Assembly: GCA_030684815.1 (NCBI GenBank)
Contig: JAUXXQ010000218.1
Span: forward strand, 1-45,404
Origin: Methylobacter sp.
GTDB taxonomy: Bacteria > Pseudomonadota > Gammaproteobacteria > Methylococcales > Methylomonadaceae
Direction of reading: 5' to 3'
DNA length: 45,404 bases
Shown here: in pieces, positions 45,198-45,404 of the stretch
How positions within the stretch are numbered: position 1 is the stretch's first letter
How the letters are laid out: every line of letters begins with the position of its first letter
Notes under the pieces: generated by a model
Told to the model about the DNA's origin: nothing
The model's database searches: none
The model's input: only the letters and a program-made list of their open reading frames with translations
Program-made: the position numbers and the translations under genes

Positions 45198-45308
45198 TTT
45201 CACGGTTATGCCAGACAAGAATTTCCGGAATAACGGCAGCCCGTAGATAGACTATCCACTTGGCCTTAGGCTAATTCCGAAATAAAAAATACCAGCCATG
45301 GCCTATCT

Positions 45309-45404
45309 TTAGGCGGGTCGAATGAGGATGTCCCAGTTAGGCAATAAAGGATTGCGTAGCAAGCGTGCCTCGATGTCTGCCATGGCCTGCTTGGTCAGGG
45401 TGAC
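45309..45404 (-). CDS. C-terminal end of an unidentified gene (partial)
   Basis: A minus-strand frame enters from the right edge and ends at TAA 45309-45311. It gives the last 31 residues of a protein, with charged helix-like residues followed by N-W-D-I-L-I-R-P-A. The open frame and codon use look real, but 31 residues are too few to name a family. Confidence 0.55.
   Translation of the reverse strand, partial: VTLTKQAMADIEARLLRNPLLPNWDILIRPA

Larger units (their letters stand above)
44703..45308. other. Noncoding region rich in palindromes
   Basis: No gene seen. It holds MITE-like copy 2 (44815-45009), two linked perfect palindromes (45011-45062), a truncated CACGAAA repeat around 45105-45125 and the CCAGGTTTTTAAAACCTGG palindrome at 45179-45197. 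The promoter of the HD-GYP gene should lie around 44720-44800 on the minus strand. Confidence 0.7.

Overview
The window looks like chromosomal DNA from a gammaproteobacterium. Two gene orders point that way: rapZ-hpf-rpoN-lptB-lptA-lptC-kdsC-kdsD, and hisB-H-A-F-I-E followed directly by tatABC. The composition, the his-tat junction and the mix of accessory genes resemble methanotrophic Methylococcales (Methylomonas/Methylobacter type). That assignment is an impression from gene content, not a database result. I saw no rRNA, tRNA, CRISPR array or intact mobile element. Most of the window is housekeeping, with an accessory signalling region and many short palindromic repeats on the right.

Left part (1-10.3 kb). 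Three strong sigma70-type promoters in tandem point out of the left edge. A leftward operon follows: moxR-like ATPase, DUF58 protein, DUF4381 protein, batA-like and batB-like von Willebrand proteins. Its upstream region (5361-5912) holds three perfect DnaA boxes beside very A+T-rich DNA. Rightward genes follow: a voltage-gated-type potassium channel with a C-terminal zinc-ribbon motif, a DUF2845 protein and a Spy/CpxP-like periplasmic protein. Leftward genes for a FapA/DUF342 protein and a DUF1640 coiled-coil protein complete the section.

Central part (10.3-30 kb). This holds the late histidine operon, the Tat translocon, thiC under a TPP riboswitch, minCDE with a small winged-helix gene, and the rpoN/lpt/kds cluster, which links sigma54, ribosome hibernation and LPS transport and Kdo synthesis. 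Next come a proline iminopeptidase, an IS30-type transposase remnant beside an orphan gene fragment, a SPOR-domain gene and argS.

Right part (30-45.4 kb). FlgT-like and FlgP-like (LPP20 lipoprotein) genes lead into a sensory and second-messenger region. It contains heme oxygenase, an output-less bacteriophytochrome and a 1525-residue CheB-CheR-PAS-GGDEF-EAL protein in one tightly overlapping operon. A MarR regulator sits divergent to a small periplasmic helical protein. A CHASE2 adenylate/guanylate cyclase and a GAF/HD-GYP phosphodiesterase follow. The phytochrome operon is the best candidate for a little-described system: heme oxygenase would make biliverdin, the phytochrome would sense red/far-red light, and because it has no output domain the signal probably passes in trans to the co-encoded c-di-GMP enzyme. 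The intergenic regions here carry at least three families of dispersed palindromes. The window ends inside an unidentified leftward gene.
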